A stretch of DNA of 64,000 nucleotides from Holophagales bacterium (GTDB lineage Bacteria; Acidobacteriota; Thermoanaerobaculia; UBA5066), in the NCBI GenBank assembly GCA_016719485.1, contig JADJZB010000021.1:496001-560000 (forward strand), written 5' to 3'. Below are positions 7,776-16,889 of the stretch, piece by piece. The position numbers and the translations under genes were made by a program. The notes under the pieces are model-generated. The model was not told the DNA's origin. It searched no databases and worked only from the letters and a program-made list of their open reading frames with translations. The stretch's first letter is position 1, and every line of letters begins with the position of its first letter.

Positions 7776-9581
7776 ATGAGCACCTCTCTCGAGAACGCCG
7801 TCGTCGAGGTCTGCGCGTCCGTGGGAAACGACCCTTCGCGGCTCGTGGACGTGGCTCGCGAGATCCAGGCACGTTTCGGTTGCGTCCCGGGCGAGGCCGT
7901 CGACGGGATCCACAGGCATCTGGGTGTCTCCCGGCCGACGGTCCGCAGCCTCGTCTCCTTCTACTCCTTCCTCTCCGAGGAGCCGAAGGGAAGAATCGTC
8001 ATCCGGTTGTGCGACGACCCGGTCGACCGCCTCTTCGGCTACGAACGCGTCCAGAAGGCCTTCTCCGACGAGCTCGGCATCCCGATCGGCGGGACGACGG
8101 CGGACGGCGCGTTCTCTCTCGAACGGACGGCCTGCATCGGGATGAGCGACCACGCTCCGGCCGCCCTCGTGAACGAGACACCCGTCACCGAGCTCTCGAC
8201 CGACAAGGCTCGGGAGATCGTCGCGGAACTGAGGGCGCACATGTCCCCGGAACGCCTCGTGAAGAAGCTCGGCGACGGGAACAACGGTCACCCGCTCGTC
8301 CGGTCGATGGTGAAGAACCACATCCGGAAGGCCGGCCCCATCGTCCTCACGGAGCACCGTCACAGGGAGGCCACGCAGAAGGCCGCGGCCATGAGCCCAG
8401 CCGAGGTGATTCGCGCCGTCAAGGCGGCTCGCCTGAGGGGCCGGGGCGGCGCCGGCTTCCCTACCGGCATCAAGTGGGAGATGGCGCGGGCTGCGCCGGG
8501 CGCGAGGAAGTTCCTGGTCTGTAATGCGGACGAGGGCGAGCCGGGTACCTTCAAGGATCGGGTACTCCTGACGGAGTTTCCGGACCGCGTCCTCGCCGGG
8601 ATGACGATCGCCGGCTACGCGATCGGGGCGAAGGAGGGGATCCTCTACCTCCGTGCCGAATACGCGTACCTCCGGCGGTTTCTCGAGGACGTCCTCGCCC
8701 GGCGGCGGGCCGAGGGCTTTCTGGGCAAGAGCATCGCGGCCAGGCACTCCTTCGACTTCGACATCCGGATCCAGATGGGAGCGGGCGCCTACGTCTGCGG
8801 CGAGGAGTCGGCGCTCCTGAATTCCTGCGAGGGCCTCCGGGGAGATCCCCGCAACCGGCCTCCCTTCCCGGCGCAGAAGGGCTATCTCGGCTTCCCCACG
8901 ATCGTGAACAACGTCGAGACGCTCGCCTGCGTGGCCCGCATCCTGGACGCCGGTCCGGCCACCTTCTCCGAGTACGGGACGAAGCAGAGCGCCGGGAGCA
9001 AGCTCCTGAGCATCTCCGGCGACGTCGGGATGGCCGGTGTCTACGAGGTTCCCTTCGGGGTGACCCTGCGTGAGGTCCTGGCGCTGGCCGACAGCCGCGA
9101 GACCCAGGCCGTCCAGATCGGAGGACCCAGCGGCCGGATGATCGGCCCCGCGGACTTCGACCGGACGATCTGCTACGACGACCTCTCGACGGGCGGCGCG
9201 ATGGCGGTCTTCGGCCCGGACCGCAACCCGATCGAGATCGCACGGCTGTACATGGAGTTCTTCGAGGACGAGAGCTGCGGCTACTGCACGCCCTGCCGCG
9301 TCGGGAACGGCCTTCTTCGCCGGGGTCTCGACAAGGTCCTCGCGGGCCGCGGCGAGCCGTCCGACCTCGTCCAGTTCGAGGAGGTTGCCCGGACGATGAA
9401 GGCCACGAGCCGCTGTGGCCTGGGGCAAACCTCCTTCAACCCGGTCCTGACGACGCTCACGAGCTTCCGCCCCCTCTTCGACTCCCTCGTGAAAGAGGAT
9501 CCGAAGAAGTTCCGCCGATCATTCGATCTCGAGGCCTCCACCCGGGAGGCGGCCCGAATCCGCACCGGAGGCGCCCGATGA
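7776..9581 (+). CDS. hoxF: HoxF, NADH-dehydrogenase subunit of bidirectional NiFe hydrogenase
   Basis: 601 residues combining a NuoE-like N-terminus (about 1-150) and a NuoF-like part (about 170-590). HoxF binds FMN and NAD(H), exchanging electrons with the iron-sulphur chain of HoxU. Motifs: GRGGAGFPTGIKW and NADEGEPGTFKDR (NADH/FMN site), GAGAYVCGEESALLNS, and a [4Fe-4S] site from SCGYCTPCR (about 499-507) plus RCGLGQ near 546. In the NuoE-like domain only two of the four expected Cys remain (RLCDD and ACIGMSDHAP), so a [2Fe-2S] cluster there is unlikely. No separate hoxE is present. The stop overlaps hoxU as ATGA. Soluble cytoplasmic complex. Confidence 0.93.
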   Translation: MSTSLENAVVEVCASVGNDPSRLVDVAREIQARFGCVPGEAVDGIHRHLGVSRPTVRSLVSFYSFLSEEPKGRIVIRLCDDPVDRLFGYERVQKAFSDELGIPIGGTTADGAFSLERTACIGMSDHAPAALVNETPVTELSTDKAREIVAELRAHMSPERLVKKLGDGNNGHPLVRSMVKNHIRKAGPIVLTEHRHREATQKAAAMSPAEVIRAVKAARLRGRGGAGFPTGIKWEMARAAPGARKFLVCNADEGEPGTFKDRVLLTEFPDRVLAGMTIAGYAIGAKEGILYLRAEYAYLRRFLEDVLARRRAEGFLGKSIAARHSFDFDIRIQMGAGAYVCGEESALLNSCEGLRGDPRNRPPFPAQKGYLGFPTIVNNVETLACVARILDAGPATFSEYGTKQSAGSKLLSISGDVGMAGVYEVPFGVTLREVLALADSRETQAVQIGGPSGRMIGPADFDRTICYDDLSTGGAMAVFGPDRNPIEIARLYMEFFEDESCGYCTPCRVGNGLLRRGLDKVLAGRGEPSDLVQFEEVARTMKATSRCGLGQTSFNPVLTTLTSFRPLFDSLVKEDPKKFRRSFDLEASTREAARIRTGGAR

Positions 9582-10309
9582 GCGAAGGTCCGCGATTCAC
9601 CCTCGACGGCCGGGAGATCCCGCTCGTGCCCGGCCAGACCGTCATCGAAGCGGCGGACGCCGCCGGGATCTACATCCCCAGGCTGTGTCACAAGCCGGGG
9701 CTCGAGCCGTTCGGCAGCTGCCGCGTCTGCACCGTCAAGGCGAATGGCCGCTCCGTCGCGGCCTGCACCTACCCGGCCAGCCCCGGGATGATCGTGGAGA
9801 GCGACACCGAAGAGGTGAACGCCCACAGGAAGCTCCTCCTCGAGATGCTCTTCGTCGAGGGCAACCACTTCTGCATGTCGTGCGAGAAGAGCGGGAACTG
9901 CGAGCTGCAGGCCCTGGGCTACCGGTTCGCGATCGCGGCTCCCCAGCTCGAGTTCCAGTTCCCGGTCCGGGACGTCGACGCCTCGCACCCGGACATCCTC
10001 ATCGACCACAACCGCTGCATCCTCTGCGCTCGCTGCGTCCGCACCTCCCGGGACCTCGACGGGAAAGAGGTCTTCGGGTTCGTCGGGAGGGGTCCGCACA
10101 AGAAGATCGCGGTCAGCTCCGGGACGAGGCTTCGCGACACGGACGCCGACGTGACGGACCAGGCGCTCGACGCCTGCCCCGTGGGCGCTCTCCTCCGGAA
10201 GCGTGTCGGCTTCGCGGTGCCCGTGGGACGGCGGCTCTACGACAAGGTGCCGATCGGCGGCCTCCCGGCGGCCCCCGAAGCGCCCGTGTCCGAGGAGAAA
10301 CGCGCATGA
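9578..10309 (+). CDS. hoxU: HoxU, iron-sulphur electron-transfer subunit of NAD-linked hydrogenase
   Basis: 243 residues, related to the N-terminus of NuoG. The ferredoxin-like [2Fe-2S] site uses Cys at about 37, 48, 51 and 63 (RLCHKP, GSCRVCTVK, AACTYP). A His-Cys3 [4Fe-4S] site is HFCMSCEKSGNCELQ, and another [4Fe-4S] site is formed by CILCARC and DACPVGA. It wires HoxF to HoxY. It overlaps both neighbours as ATGA, so translation is coupled along the operon. There are no membrane segments. Confidence 0.93.
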   Translation: MSEGPRFTLDGREIPLVPGQTVIEAADAAGIYIPRLCHKPGLEPFGSCRVCTVKANGRSVAACTYPASPGMIVESDTEEVNAHRKLLLEMLFVEGNHFCMSCEKSGNCELQALGYRFAIAAPQLEFQFPVRDVDASHPDILIDHNRCILCARCVRTSRDLDGKEVFGFVGRGPHKKIAVSSGTRLRDTDADVTDQALDACPVGALLRKRVGFAVPVGRRLYDKVPIGGLPAAPEAPVSEEKRA

Positions 10310-10851
10310 GCAAGCCCCGGATCGCCACGACGTCGCTGTGCGGCTGCTTCGGCTGCCACATGTCGCTGCTGGACATCGACGAGCGGATCCTCGCCCTCGC
10401 CCAGATCGTCGAGTTCGACAAGTCTCCCATCAACGACCACAAGGACTTCACCGCGCGATGCGCGGTCGGCCTCATCGAGGGGGGGTGCGCGAACGCCGAG
10501 AACGTGCACGTCCTCAGGCGCTTCCGCGAGCAGTGCGACGTCCTCGTCTCCGTCGGGGACTGCGCCACGATGGGGGGAATCCCCGCGATGCGAAACCTGG
10601 TCCCCCTGGAAGAGTGCCTGAGGGAGGCCTACGTGGACGGCCCTTCCGTCCACAACCCGGGCGGCCGTATCCCCGACGACCCGGACATTCCGCTGCTCCT
10701 CGACAAGGTCTACCCGGCCCAGGAGGTCGTCCGGATCGACTACCACATCCCGGGCTGTCCCCCGAGCGCCGACACGCTCTGGAAGACGCTCACGGCCCTG
10801 CTCGGAGGTACTCCCGTCGAGCTGCCGTACGAGCTGATCAAGTACGACTGA
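10306..10851 (+). CDS. hoxY: HoxY, small subunit of group 3d NiFe hydrogenase
   Basis: 181 residues from ATG 10306, overlapping the hoxU stop. The cysteines for the single proximal [4Fe-4S] cluster are visible in SLCGCFGCHMS, SVGDCATMGG and HIPGCPPSAD. It lacks the twin-arginine signal and the second and third clusters of membrane-bound uptake hydrogenases, which fits a cytoplasmic bidirectional enzyme. It pairs with HoxH, whose gene starts nine bases after its stop. Confidence 0.92.
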   Translation: MSKPRIATTSLCGCFGCHMSLLDIDERILALAQIVEFDKSPINDHKDFTARCAVGLIEGGCANAENVHVLRRFREQCDVLVSVGDCATMGGIPAMRNLVPLEECLREAYVDGPSVHNPGGRIPDDPDIPLLLDKVYPAQEVVRIDYHIPGCPPSADTLWKTLTALLGGTPVELPYELIKYD

Positions 10852-10859
10852 GGCCCACG

Positions 10860-12299
10860 ATGCAAGCAAGCGGCGGAACGAAGATCGTCATCGAGCCCGT
10901 CACCCGGGTCGAAGGCCACGGCAAGGTCACGATCCTGATGGACGAGGCCGGCCACGTGGCCCGCGCCCGTTTCCACGTCGTGGAGTTCAGGGGGTTCGAG
11001 CGTTTCATCCAGGGCCGGCCCTACTGGGAGATGCCGGTGGCCGTGCAGCGCCTGTGCGGGATCTGCCCGGTCAGCCACCACCTCTGCGCGGCCAAGGCGG
11101 TCGACAGGATCGTCGGTGGAGAGAACCTGACCCCCACGGCCGAGAAGATGCGCCGGCTGATGCACTACGGGCAGACGTACCAGTCCCACGCTCTTCATTT
11201 CTTCCACCTCGCGTCCCCCGACCTCCTCTTCGGCTTCGGGTCGGACGTCGCGTCCCGCCACGTGCTCGGCGTGGCCGCGATGCACCCCGAGCTGGCCCGG
11301 CAGGGAATCCTGATGCGCAAGTACGGGCAGGAGGTCATCAAGGCCACCGCCGGGAAGAAGATCCACGGGACCGGTGCCATCCCCGGCGGGATCAACAAGA
11401 ACCTCAGCCTCGCCGAGCGGGACGAGCTCCTCGCCGACCTCGACCAGAATCGCGCCTGGAGCCTCGCCGCGGTGAAGATCGCCCGCGACTACACGCTGGC
11501 CCACATCGACACCCTGGCCGGGTTCGGCTCCTTCCCGTCGAACCACGTCTGCCTCGTCCGGCAGGACGGCGCGATGGACCTGTACGACGGGGGCCTGCGC
11601 GCGGTCGACGCCGAGGGCCAGGTGATCTTCGATCACGTGGCGCCGGAGACGTACCTCGACCACATCGCGGAAGAGGTCCGGCCCTGGTCCTACATGAAGT
11701 TCCCGTTCCTGAAGGCCCTCGGCCCGGAGAACGGCTGGTACCGCGTCGGCCCGCTCTCCCGCGTGAGCGCGTGCGACTTCATCGACACGCCGCTCGCCGA
11801 GTCGGAGCGGAAGGTGTTCAAGGAGGTCTCCGGCGGGAAGCCGAGCCCGGTGACGATGGCGTACCACTGGGCGCGGATGATCGAGCTCCTCCACGCGATC
11901 GAGAAGATCGACGAGCTGCTCCACGACCCGGACCTCCAGGGCGAAGACCTCGTGGTCGAGGGGACGCGCCGGAGCGAAGGGATCGCGATCATCGAAGCTC
12001 CACGCGGGACCCTCTTTCACCACTACCGGGTGAACGAGGACGACCAGGTCGTCATGGCGAACCTGATCGTCTCCACGACGAGCAACAACGAGCCGATGAA
12101 CCGGGCGGTTGAGAGCGTGGCCCGCCAGTACCTCGACGGCCAGACGATCACCGAGGGACTCCTGAACCACATCGAGGTGGCGATCCGCGCCTACGACCCG
12201 TGCCTCTCCTGCGCCACGCACGCGCTCGGGCAGATGCCGCTGGCCGTGGAGCTCGTCGACGCCTCCGGAGCCGTTATCGACCGCAGGACCCGGGGATGA
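10860..12299 (+). CDS. hoxH: HoxH, catalytic large subunit of group 3d NiFe hydrogenase
   Basis: 479 residues from ATG 10860. The NiFe centre is bound by RLCGICPVSHH (about 63-73) and DPCLSCATH (about 446-454). After the final His there is a 25-residue C-terminal extension, which in this family is removed by a dedicated protease once nickel is inserted; the next gene encodes such a protease. The enzyme interconverts H2 and protons using NAD(H) through HoxF, U and Y. No hyp maturation genes lie in the window, so they must be elsewhere. Confidence 0.94.
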   Translation: MQASGGTKIVIEPVTRVEGHGKVTILMDEAGHVARARFHVVEFRGFERFIQGRPYWEMPVAVQRLCGICPVSHHLCAAKAVDRIVGGENLTPTAEKMRRLMHYGQTYQSHALHFFHLASPDLLFGFGSDVASRHVLGVAAMHPELARQGILMRKYGQEVIKATAGKKIHGTGAIPGGINKNLSLAERDELLADLDQNRAWSLAAVKIARDYTLAHIDTLAGFGSFPSNHVCLVRQDGAMDLYDGGLRAVDAEGQVIFDHVAPETYLDHIAEEVRPWSYMKFPFLKALGPENGWYRVGPLSRVSACDFIDTPLAESERKVFKEVSGGKPSPVTMAYHWARMIELLHAIEKIDELLHDPDLQGEDLVVEGTRRSEGIAIIEAPRGTLFHHYRVNEDDQVVMANLIVSTTSNNEPMNRAVESVARQYLDGQTITEGLLNHIEVAIRAYDPCLSCATHALGQMPLAVELVDASGAVIDRRTRG

Positions 12300-12793
12300 C
12301 GGCGACGGTTCTGCTCTACGGGTACGGCAACCCGGGCCGCCTGGACGACGGCCTCGGTCCCGCGCTGGCCCGCGAGGTCGCTTCACGCGGCCCTGGAGCA
12401 GGAATCACGATCGAGACCGGCTACCAGCTCCAGATCGAGGACGCGGCGCTCGTGGCCGAGCACGACGTCGTCGTTTTCGCGGACGCGGACACGGCCTGCG
12501 AGGCGCCCTTCGAGCTCCGCCGGCTGGAGCCGCGCCGGGAGATGGCGTTCACGACCCACTCCGTATCCCCGGAGGCTCTTCTGGGGCTCGCCCACGAGCA
12601 CTTCGGCTGCCGGACGGAGGGCTGGGTGCTCGGGATCCGGGGCTACTCCTTCAACGAGTTCGGCGAGACTCTCTCCCCTGGGGCGCGGCGCAACCTGGCC
12701 GCCGCGTCGGACTTCGTGCACCGCGCGTTGAGCGACGGGAGCGTGGCCAGGAATGCCGTCCGCACCGGACGGAAAGGTGAAGATCATGCCTGA
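12296..12793 (+). CDS. hoxW: Hydrogenase maturation protease, HoxW-type
   Basis: 165 residues from ATG 12296, overlapping the hoxH stop as ATGA. The N-terminus LLYGYGNPGRLDDGLGPAL is the conserved nickel-sensing loop of hydrogenase maturation peptidases (GxGNxxRxDDxxG), and DVVVFADAD carries the second metal-binding acidic residue. These endopeptidases cut the C-terminal extension from the nickel-loaded large subunit. The usual third ligand His is probably in FTTHSVSPE. Its position directly after hoxH supports HoxH as substrate. Confidence 0.88.
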   Translation: MTATVLLYGYGNPGRLDDGLGPALAREVASRGPGAGITIETGYQLQIEDAALVAEHDVVVFADADTACEAPFELRRLEPRREMAFTTHSVSPEALLGLAHEHFGCRTEGWVLGIRGYSFNEFGETLSPGARRNLAAASDFVHRALSDGSVARNAVRTGRKGEDHA

Positions 12794-13163
12794 AGGCAAG
12801 CCGGTCATCCTGTACGTGGACGACGACCCCGACTACTGCGAGGCGATGCGCGTCATCCTGGAGGCCGGCGGCTACGAAATGGCCGAAGCGGCTTCGGCCG
12901 AGGAGGGGCTCGAGGTCTACAAGAGCCGCCGGCCCGACCTCGTGATCGTCGACCTGATGATGGAGGAGGTGGACTCCGGAACGGCCTTCGTGAAGGAGCT
13001 GCGCCTCCTGGGGAACACGGCGCCGATCTTCATGCTGAGCTCCGTCGGCGAGGGGATGAGCATCTCGGCCGACTACGCCTCGATGGGCCTCGACGGCATC
13101 TTCCAGAAGCCGATCGACCGCGCAACCCTGCTCAAGGTGCTGAAGACGAAGCTGGGGCGATAG
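12786..13163 (+). CDS. Single-domain response regulator (receiver) in the hox operon
   Basis: 125 residues from ATG 12786, overlapping the protease gene by 8 bp; an earlier in-frame ATG at 12753 is less likely. The full CheY-like set is present: acidic pocket VDDDP at 11-15, phosphoacceptor Asp56 in LVIVDLMM, Ser85 in FMLSS and Lys108 in FQKP. No output domain follows, so it acts by protein contact or as a phosphate shuttle. Its place as the last gene of the hydrogenase operon, 18 bp from the convergent kinase gene at 13182, suggests those two are partners. Confidence 0.85.
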   Translation: MPEGKPVILYVDDDPDYCEAMRVILEAGGYEMAEAASAEEGLEVYKSRRPDLVIVDLMMEEVDSGTAFVKELRLLGNTAPIFMLSSVGEGMSISADYASMGLDGIFQKPIDRATLLKVLKTKLGR

Positions 13164-13181
13164 GAGCCGGCCGGACCGGCC

Positions 13182-14585
13182 TCATTCGACGAGGGCGGGG
13201 AGCTCCATGAAGAAGGTGCTCCCTTTCCCCGGCTCGCTCTCGACGCCCGTGCGGCCCCCGTGGGCGAGGACGACGCGCCTGACGATGGAGAGCCCGAGGC
13301 CGCTCCCCTTGATCCTGTTCGGCTTGTCCCCGCCTCCCGGAACCCGGAAGAACTCCTGGAAGAGCCGGCCCTGTTCCTCGGGCGCGATCCCGGGGCCGTT
13401 GTCGCTCACCTCGACGCGCACCATCGGCGGCCTCGAGAGGACGCGCACGGCGATCCGCCCGCCGCTGGGCGTGTACTTGATCGCGTTCGTCACGTAGTTG
13501 ACGAGCGCCTCCTGGAGGAGCCGATCGTGGCCGACCACGGGCGGGACTCTCTCGGGGACCTCCAGGAGGAGCGTGTGTCCGCGCTCCGCGGCGACGTCCT
13601 CGTACTCGTCGACGAGACGGCCCGCCACCGCGCCGAGGTCGACGCGGGAAAACTGCGTCTGGATGATGTCGGTCTCGAGCGACGCGAGCGTCTGGATGCC
13701 CCTCATGAAGTCGGAGAGGTCCCCGAGGCGTTTCAGGCTCCGGTCCAGCCAGTCCCGCTGCTTCTCGGTCGTCGCTCCCGCGAGGCCGCCTCGCATGTTG
13801 TCGAGGAGCATCGTGACCGCGCCGAGCGGAGCCCTCAGGTTGTGGGCCGCGATGTTGAGGAAGTCCTTCCTCTGCTGGGACAGGCGGACGAGCTCGCCGT
13901 TGGCGAGGCGCATCCGCTGCTCGAGGTTCTGCAGCGAGCGCGTGATCGCAAGGAGCAGGAACGCGCTCATGGCGAAGAGCGACCCGTTGACGACGAGGAT
14001 CGTGAATGCGTATCGCGCGTCCAGGGGCCCGTCTCCCGCGACCGCGCCGACCGGGATGGTCGGGGTGGCCAGCCCCGTCCACTCGACGGCGACGAGGCCG
14101 ACGAGAAGCGCGTAGGCGAGGGCCGTCAGCGCGAGGGCGGCCCTCCGGGGGAGAAGCGTGCAGCTCACCATGACGTGGAGAACGTAGAAGGAGGTGAATG
14201 GCGAACGGGCGCCCCCGACGAACCAGATGGCAATCGTGAGGGCGATGAAGTCCAGGACCACCGCGGCGTAGGTGAGGAAGAGGAGGACCGTCAGGCTCTC
14301 CGCGGGCGCGTCCGGGTCCCGGTACCTCCGGAAGAAGAACCAGGCCACGACGTTGTAGAGAGTGATGAACGCCGCCAGGATCGTGAGCTGCCTCACGTCG
14401 ATCGCGTTCATGCCGAGGACGTGGCGGCCGAACACGGCCGCTGCGACGATGGCCAGGACGACGGCCGTCCGGACCCGCGTGTAGATGTAGAAGCTGCGGC
14501 CGATCAGCTGCCCGTGATCCGGAGGGACTGCCGCCCCGTCGTCGCCCCCGGGGCTCTCCGGGAGTCGAGCAGGCAGGAGCCGCAT
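13182..14585 (-). CDS. Multi-membrane-span sensor histidine kinase
   Basis: 467 residues from ATG 14585, the first start ahead of the membrane domain. About six membrane segments lie between residues 35 and 215 (for example VVLAIVAAAVFG, VVLDFIALTIAIWFVGG, FTILVVNGSLFAMSAFLLLAI). A short coiled coil leads into the dimerisation box NIAAHNLRAPLGAV with the phospho-His near 247. The ATPase domain has NYVTNAIKYTPSGG, DNGPGIAPEEQG and GSGLGLSIVRRVV. No periplasmic sensor domain is obvious, so the stimulus may be sensed in the membrane. It converges on the receiver gene at 12786-13163. Confidence 0.85.
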   Translation of the reverse strand: MRLLPARLPESPGGDDGAAVPPDHGQLIGRSFYIYTRVRTAVVLAIVAAAVFGRHVLGMNAIDVRQLTILAAFITLYNVVAWFFFRRYRDPDAPAESLTVLLFLTYAAVVLDFIALTIAIWFVGGARSPFTSFYVLHVMVSCTLLPRRAALALTALAYALLVGLVAVEWTGLATPTIPVGAVAGDGPLDARYAFTILVVNGSLFAMSAFLLLAITRSLQNLEQRMRLANGELVRLSQQRKDFLNIAAHNLRAPLGAVTMLLDNMRGGLAGATTEKQRDWLDRSLKRLGDLSDFMRGIQTLASLETDIIQTQFSRVDLGAVAGRLVDEYEDVAAERGHTLLLEVPERVPPVVGHDRLLQEALVNYVTNAIKYTPSGGRIAVRVLSRPPMVRVEVSDNGPGIAPEEQGRLFQEFFRVPGGGDKPNRIKGSGLGLSIVRRVVLAHGGRTGVESEPGKGSTFFMELPALVE

Positions 14586-15048
14586 GGCGTTGGGAAGAGT
14601 ATCAACGTGGGGGAGCGATTGGAATGCTCGCAGGAGGGCCGTACGGCGATGTTCCGCCGGCGGTGGCGGCGCGCGAGGGAACGCGGCGCGGGCGGCGGCG
14701 AGGCGGGTCCGCGCGCTGGCTCGAGAGGGGGGGCCGGGGGCCGAGAAGCCGGGGGGGAGGAGGAGAAAGACGCGCGGGGCCCGCCACGGGGGGGAGGGAC
14801 GGGGGCCGCGGCGGGCAACGGAGCACGGGGGTGCCTGAACGGGAATCAGCGCGTGCTTGTCGGGTGTGGCGTCGGGGCGCGCGGGCACGGGCAGGACGAG
14901 GACGCGCTCGTTGGGGGAGCCGAGGGTACGACAGAGAGTGAGAGGAGGGTGGACCCCCGGGACCGCTCGGCACGGGGCGGGGCGCGGGGCGTTGAGGTGC
15001 GGGGATCCTAACCAGGACGGGGGAGGGTCGATCGCCCCGCGGGCGGCC
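14586..15048. other. Non-coding G-rich stretch
   Basis: 463 bp upstream of the kinase gene and downstream of the C69 peptidase gene. From about 14680 to 14960 the plus strand is strongly purine- and G-rich, with repeated runs of five to eight G. All long open frames here look like composition artefacts. It probably contains the kinase promoter, but I could not pick one out. Confidence 0.4.
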
Positions 15049-16815
15049 CTACTTCGGCTGCAGCAGCTTCTCTCCGGTCTCCTCGACCACCCGTCGCTTC
15101 CAGGCTTCCGGGTAGCCGGGATGGTCGGGCGGTTTCGGGAACCCCCACTCGTTGCGCTCGAAGCGCCCGTCGCGCTCCTTCTTGACGTTGCCGTCGATGT
15201 ACTTGACGAGGAGATAGCGGAACAGCTCCTCCCACCGCCGGACCGTCCCGGCGGCGACGGCGGACGAATAGTCGGTGAGGAGCTCGCGGGCACGCGCGGG
15301 CTCCCGCTCGAAGAGGGAACCTGCCGCCGCGTCGATGGCCGGGACCTGGGCGAGGTGCTTCGTCTCCAGCTCCTGCTGCACCCGGCGCACGTCCTGGCTC
15401 ATCAGGTCGTAGCGCAGGTACGAGAAGTTCGCGACCTTGCTGAACGTCCAGAAGGCCGCGGTGTCGGAGTACGCGAGGAGGTCGCCGTTCCCCTCGGCGA
15501 GGCTCTCGGGGACGCGGGTGATCCCGCAGTACATCGGCATGTAGACGGTGCTCGCCGCGTCGTCGACGCCGAACCACATGATGCCGCCGATGGGTGCGGG
15601 GAGCCACTTGCGCATCTGGGCGATGTACGAAAAGCCGGTCTGCTGCGTGGCGGTGGCGCGCTCGTTGACGTACGTCTTCCCCTCGAGCTCCCAGGTGAGG
15701 GGCCGCCAGCGATAGGGGAGACCGAACGGGCCGGCGCCGGTGTCGAGGCGCATGTCGAGAGGAGTCCCCTCGAGGTGATCGCGCTTGGCGGCCATCAGGT
15801 CGGCCACCGACACCTTGCGGTCAGGCTTCACCCAGAGAGGGAGCCTGTTGGCGAGGTCCTTCCCCTTCACGTGGTCGAGATAGGAGTCCATTCCGGTGCA
15901 GAGGCCCTTGAAGAAGCTCCAGACCCGCACCTCGCAGAAGCGGGCGGCGCCGAAGTCCATCGGGGCGTAGGCGTCGGCGAAGCGGAACTCCTCGTCCCGG
16001 CCGGTGAAGTACCCCTTTCGGCGGGCGAAGTCGACGACGTCGTGGGAGTAGACGACCTCCACGCGCGGGTCGGAGAGCCTCTCGAGGTGACGGGAGCTGA
16101 TCGACGTCGACCCGTTCTCGAGAGGGAAGGCGGTGATCCGGGCGTGGTTCGCGTGAGCGGAGACGTGGCCGTCGGGGATGCGGATCGCCACCCAGACCGC
16201 GCCCTTGTCGCGGTTCAGCTGTTTCCCGCTCTTCCTGTCGAGGACGAGGTCCGTTCCCTTGCCGATGATCTCCATGATCCAGACCTCGTCGGGGTCTCCG
16301 ATCGAGAACGACTCGCCGGTGCTCGCGTAGCCGTGCTCGGCAACCAGCTCCGCGATGATCCGGATGGCGTCCCTGGCGGTGCGCGCGCGGTCCATCGAGA
16401 GGAACATGAGGCTGCCGTAGTCCACGACCCCGGTCTTGTCCTCCAGCTCCTTTCGGCCGCCGAACGTGCTCTCGCCGATCGCCACCTGGTTTTCGTTCAT
16501 GAATCCGATCACGTTGTAGGTCTTTGCCGCCTGGGGGATCTCGCCGAGCGGCCGGGCGTCCCCGCGGTCGAACAGCTTGACGGTAGTCCCCGCGGGCCAG
16601 GTGCCCCCCCGGCGCAAGTACAGCTCGCCGTAGCGCACGTGCGAGTCGGCGGAGTAGGTGACCATCGTGGAGCCGTCCACCGAGGCGCCGCGCGTCACCA
16701 GGAAGTTCGTGCACGCCTCGGCCGGGCGCGGGGTCGCCAGGGACGCGAAGGCGCAGACGACGGACAGCGCGATCCGGCCGCGGCGGAAGGACGGACGGGA
16801 AGGACGGGTCTTCAT
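15049..16815 (-). CDS. Secreted C69-family dipeptidase
   Basis: 588 residues. A signal peptide (basic start, hydrophobic IALSVVCAFASLA) ends at a cleavage site PAEA before CTNFLVTRGASVDG. In this Ntn-hydrolase family that Cys, near residue 35, is the catalytic nucleophile exposed by processing. Conserved neighbours include GSTMVTYSADSH and NENQVAIGESTFGG. The length matches the long C69 (PepD-like) enzymes, which release dipeptides from peptide N-termini. It probably acts in the periplasm or outside the cell. Its 5' side abuts the poly-G block beginning 75 bp upstream, so its promoter may be missing from this assembly. Confidence 0.85.
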   Translation of the reverse strand: MKTRPSRPSFRRGRIALSVVCAFASLATPRPAEACTNFLVTRGASVDGSTMVTYSADSHVRYGELYLRRGGTWPAGTTVKLFDRGDARPLGEIPQAAKTYNVIGFMNENQVAIGESTFGGRKELEDKTGVVDYGSLMFLSMDRARTARDAIRIIAELVAEHGYASTGESFSIGDPDEVWIMEIIGKGTDLVLDRKSGKQLNRDKGAVWVAIRIPDGHVSAHANHARITAFPLENGSTSISSRHLERLSDPRVEVVYSHDVVDFARRKGYFTGRDEEFRFADAYAPMDFGAARFCEVRVWSFFKGLCTGMDSYLDHVKGKDLANRLPLWVKPDRKVSVADLMAAKRDHLEGTPLDMRLDTGAGPFGLPYRWRPLTWELEGKTYVNERATATQQTGFSYIAQMRKWLPAPIGGIMWFGVDDAASTVYMPMYCGITRVPESLAEGNGDLLAYSDTAAFWTFSKVANFSYLRYDLMSQDVRRVQQELETKHLAQVPAIDAAAGSLFEREPARARELLTDYSSAVAAGTVRRWEELFRYLLVKYIDGNVKKERDGRFERNEWGFPKPPDHPGYPEAWKRRVVEETGEKLLQPK

Positions 16816-16889
16816 CGCGAGAGGCTAGCATCCGGCGCCCGCGGCGAGGCGGGCCCGCCGGCGATGGAGGCCTCTCGCCGCTTCCTTCT

